From: Variovorax paradoxus_P
GTDB lineage: Bacteria > Pseudomonadota > Gammaproteobacteria > Burkholderiales > Burkholderiaceae_C
Length of the DNA stretch: 64,000 nt
Assembly (NCBI RefSeq): GCF_050627025.1
Contig: NZ_CP192473.1
Strand: one strand, 5' to 3'
Of this stretch, positions 63,561 through 64,000 are shown in pieces. Each line of letters starts with the position of its first letter. The stretch's first letter is position 1. The position numbers and the translations under genes were made by a program. The notes under the pieces are model-generated. The model was not told the origin of the DNA. It ran no database searches and saw only the letters and a program-made list of their open reading frames with translations.

Positions 63561-63968
63561 TCAGAGGCTCTGATCAAGCGTCTTCATCAGTTCCAGAATG
63601 GCGCGGGACGCATTGCCTTCGAGCAGAAGCGGAGCGGCGATGGGCCGTGGATCGTGGTCGATGTATTCCACCGGTTGGGCCAGCGCCACCGACCCGGAAT
63701 CGGTGTACCAGACGTCGAAGCGCACTGCGCTGGTGTCTGGGTCGTCATCTTCATCCAGACAGAACGGCAGGGCCGCGATGGCTGCGAAATCCTGGCGGTG
63801 GAAGGCCTCCAGCAATGGCCTGCTGTCGCAGGAGAAGTAGCGAAAGCCTTGGTTCACTTTCTCCGCCGTCTCTTTGTATTTGATCTGGCTCATGATCAGC
63901 CACTTCGTCTCCTTGTAGAACCGAGGATGCGACAGAACGAAATCTTCCAGGTAGGGATGAGATGACAT
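63561..63968 (-). CDS. hypothetical protein
   Basis: 135 aa from the ATG at 63968 (MSSHPYLEDFVLSH); an upstream ATG at 63986 is possible. Soluble and acidic with a DEDDDPD stretch. Helical opening (FYKETKWLIMSQIKYKETAE), then FRYFSCDSRPLLEAFHRQDF. No recognised family. Same strand as the preceding exported-protein gene but 91 bp apart. Confidence 0.5.
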   Translation of the reverse strand: MSSHPYLEDFVLSHPRFYKETKWLIMSQIKYKETAEKVNQGFRYFSCDSRPLLEAFHRQDFAAIAALPFCLDEDDDPDTSAVRFDVWYTDSGSVALAQPVEYIDHDPRPIAAPLLLEGNASRAILELMKTLDQSL

Positions 63969-64000
63969 TTTTTGAATTTGAGCCATTCCGCACACGCGGT

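Noticed and set aside
1..64000. CRISPR arrays, tRNA and rRNA genes
   Set aside because: Reading through both strands I saw no regularly spaced repeats of CRISPR type, no cloverleaf with a CCA-ready acceptor and no rRNA-like conserved blocks. A tRNAscan or Infernal run would settle this.

Overview
The window reads as high-GC chromosomal DNA of a Gram-negative betaproteobacterium, most likely Burkholderiales and perhaps Comamonadaceae (Variovorax-like). That assignment is inferred from the type IV minor-pilin/PilY1 operon, the Csu-type chaperone-usher operon, the lambda-type prophage debris and the IS families present. It has not been tested with a marker gene. No rRNA, tRNA or CRISPR array was seen.

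Layout. (1) 1-1760: tail of an ATPase-type regulator, a DUF1877 gene and an alpha/beta hydrolase. (2) 1999-9870: a tightly packed plus-strand operon for type IV pilus priming and adhesion: an unknown gene, pilE-like, fimT/gspH-like, pilV, pilW, pilX, pilY1, then a PilZ-domain gene. (3) 9.9-14.8 kb: small hypothetical genes, a CATCAG tandem repeat, a phage cos/terminase-leader relic and a possible attachment region. (4) 14.8-22.3 kb: a Csu-like secreted pilus operon (SCPU subunit, chaperone, usher, two-domain tip protein) beside a pair of paralogous winged-helix regulators that point in opposite directions, with a Sel1-repeat gene between them. (5) 23.3-26.2 kb: a large BTAD/NB-ARC/TPR transcriptional activator.

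(6) 26.6-54 kb is an accessory region in decay. It holds a lambda-type morphogenesis module (Nu1, GpA, gpW, portal; all minus strand, all damaged) that is split by about 12 kb of cargo. The cargo is an Rhs polymorphic toxin with a string of small downstream genes, an IS481 element with a clear 6-bp target duplication, a frameshifted M28 peptidase coupled to a possible caspase-fold protein, and several small immunity-like genes. Further right are an IS110 element with a nonsense codon, an IS21 deletion relic, two related IS3 relics, an orphan Rhs fragment and a phage lysis-gene fragment.

(7) 54.3-64 kb returns to ordinary chromosomal content: tandem secreted paralogues, a glutathione S-transferase, a LysE exporter, a lipoprotein, a quinone-oxidoreductase-like enzyme divergent from an AraC regulator, a SAM methyltransferase and hypothetical exported proteins.

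Both pilus systems point to surface attachment. The middle third looks like a repeatedly invaded hotspot where prophage, Rhs and IS remnants have accumulated.
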